Shown: positions 4,976 to 5,598 of the stretch, one piece after another
How the letters are laid out: every line of letters starts with the position of its first letter
Numbering within the stretch: position 1 is the first letter of the stretch
Source of the DNA: Methanobacteriota archaeon
Lineage (GTDB): Archaea; Thermoplasmatota; E2; DHVEG-1
NCBI GenBank assembly: GCA_903930505.1
Contig: CAIYYQ010000388.1
Location: forward strand, 1 to 5,598
Length of the DNA: 5,598 nucleotides
Direction of reading: 5' to 3'
The notes under the pieces: model-generated
Told to the model about the DNA's origin: nothing
Seen by the model: the letters and a program-made list of their open reading frames with translations, nothing else
Database searches by the model: none
Made by a program: the position numbers and the translations under genes

Positions 4976-5598
4976 ATGACAACAAAAAAAAACATCTGCA
5001 TCATCGGAGCGGGAATCGGTGGGTTAACAACCGGTCTGCTTCTCACAAAACAAGGGCACACCGTCCACATATTTGAAAAAGAAAAATGTGTTGGTGGACG
5101 AGCACGTTCATTCAAAGGAGACGATCTTACACTCGACGAATATACATCAATTCTCTCAAAAACTCATATGAATCTCCCATTCTCAGAACCGTCACTTGAC
5201 ACAATCTTTGAAAAAAAGATGCTCAACGGATACACCCTTGATCTCGGGTTTCATGTAATAGGCGGAGAAGTCCAAACATATCTTAAGCAGATGCTTTCAC
5301 CGTTCAACCAACAGGTTAACCTTCTAGGTTCGCGACTTGGATATATCCACGAAAACGGGTTTAACTATCCGTTCCTTTCCAAAGGTGATAAATTCAAGAT
5401 GATTCCGTTGGTCCTCAGACTTCTCCTTGCCCGTGAATCCACCATGAAACAACTTGATCAGATATCAATGACAGAGACTATCAAAAAATACGGAAAAGGA
5501 AAAATGAAACTCGTACTTGAGGTTTTTCCACGCGTAATCACAACAGTAAACAACCTTGATACAATTTCCACAGGCGAGACATTTCGCGCTCAGAAAAA
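4976..5598 (+). CDS. crtI: CrtI-type FAD-dependent phytoene desaturase-like oxidoreductase (3' end cut by window)
   Basis: FAD-binding oxidoreductase of the amine oxidase/phytoene desaturase group; in this context it probably introduces the double bonds turning phytoene into lycopene, or 3,4-desaturates an elongated product (CrtD role). The 207 visible residues begin with a Rossmann motif GAGIGG (Gly11, 13, 16), an acidic Glu34 ending the second strand for the FAD ribose, and GGRARS (Gly40, Gly41, Arg42). The expected D-x-G motif follows as LDLG (Asp89, Gly91), but about 46 residues after the Arg rather than about a dozen as in typical CrtI, so an insertion of roughly 35 residues is present. 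Family members are near 500 residues, so more than half lies outside. AGGA at 4964-4967 lies 8 nt before the ATG. Prolycopene isomerase or another FAD oxidoreductase is possible. Confidence 0.85.
   Translation, partial: MTTKKNICIIGAGIGGLTTGLLLTKQGHTVHIFEKEKCVGGRARSFKGDDLTLDEYTSILSKTHMNLPFSEPSLDTIFEKKMLNGYTLDLGFHVIGGEVQTYLKQMLSPFNQQVNLLGSRLGYIHENGFNYPFLSKGDKFKMIPLVLRLLLARESTMKQLDQISMTETIKKYGKGKMKLVLEVFPRVITTVNNLDTISTGETFRAQK

Noticed and set aside
1..5598. CRISPR arrays, tRNA or rRNA genes, insertion sequences.
   Set aside because: No regularly spaced direct repeats, tRNA-like arms, transposase coding frames or terminal inverted repeats were seen.

Overview
The window looks archaeal, most likely from a euryarchaeote with anaerobic-type redox enzymes. 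Support for this is a heterodisulfide reductase HdrC-type protein, a CruF/DUF422 carotenoid hydratase, UbiA-family membrane prenyltransferases, and AT-rich TATA-like boxes close to start codons. By eye the base composition is moderately AT-rich. I cannot fix the lineage; a Thermoplasmatota-like or methanogen-related genome would fit.

Left part, minus strand: a partial hdrC (473 down to the window edge) has its own intergenic control region of about 150 bp (474-626). That region holds TATA-like boxes, two inverted repeats with a shared ACA-NN-TGT core, and a strong Shine-Dalgarno sequence not attached to any full-length gene. Upstream of it, also on the minus strand, is a class I isoprenoid synthase-like gene (627-1619) with both aspartate-rich motifs. 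It is probably a divergent phytoene (or squalene) synthase.

Right part, plus strand, divergent from the synthase: an unrecognised small membrane protein (1789-2097), a CruF-type hydratase (2104-2772), a 108-bp gap, two tandem paralogous UbiA prenyltransferases (2881-3891 and 3939-4973), and the start of a CrtI-type FAD-dependent desaturase (4976 to the right edge).

Together, synthase, desaturase, UbiA elongase and CruF hydratase are the enzyme classes of C50 bacterioruberin-type carotenoid synthesis: condense two C20 diphosphates, desaturate, add C5 prenyl units to the ends, then hydrate the added ends. The set is atypical in four ways. The synthase is divergent and has a long N-terminal region, the UbiA gene is duplicated, the desaturase has an apparent insertion near its FAD-binding end, and an unknown small membrane protein precedes cruF. 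The pathway assignment is inferred from gene content; end product and substrates are not shown by the sequence.
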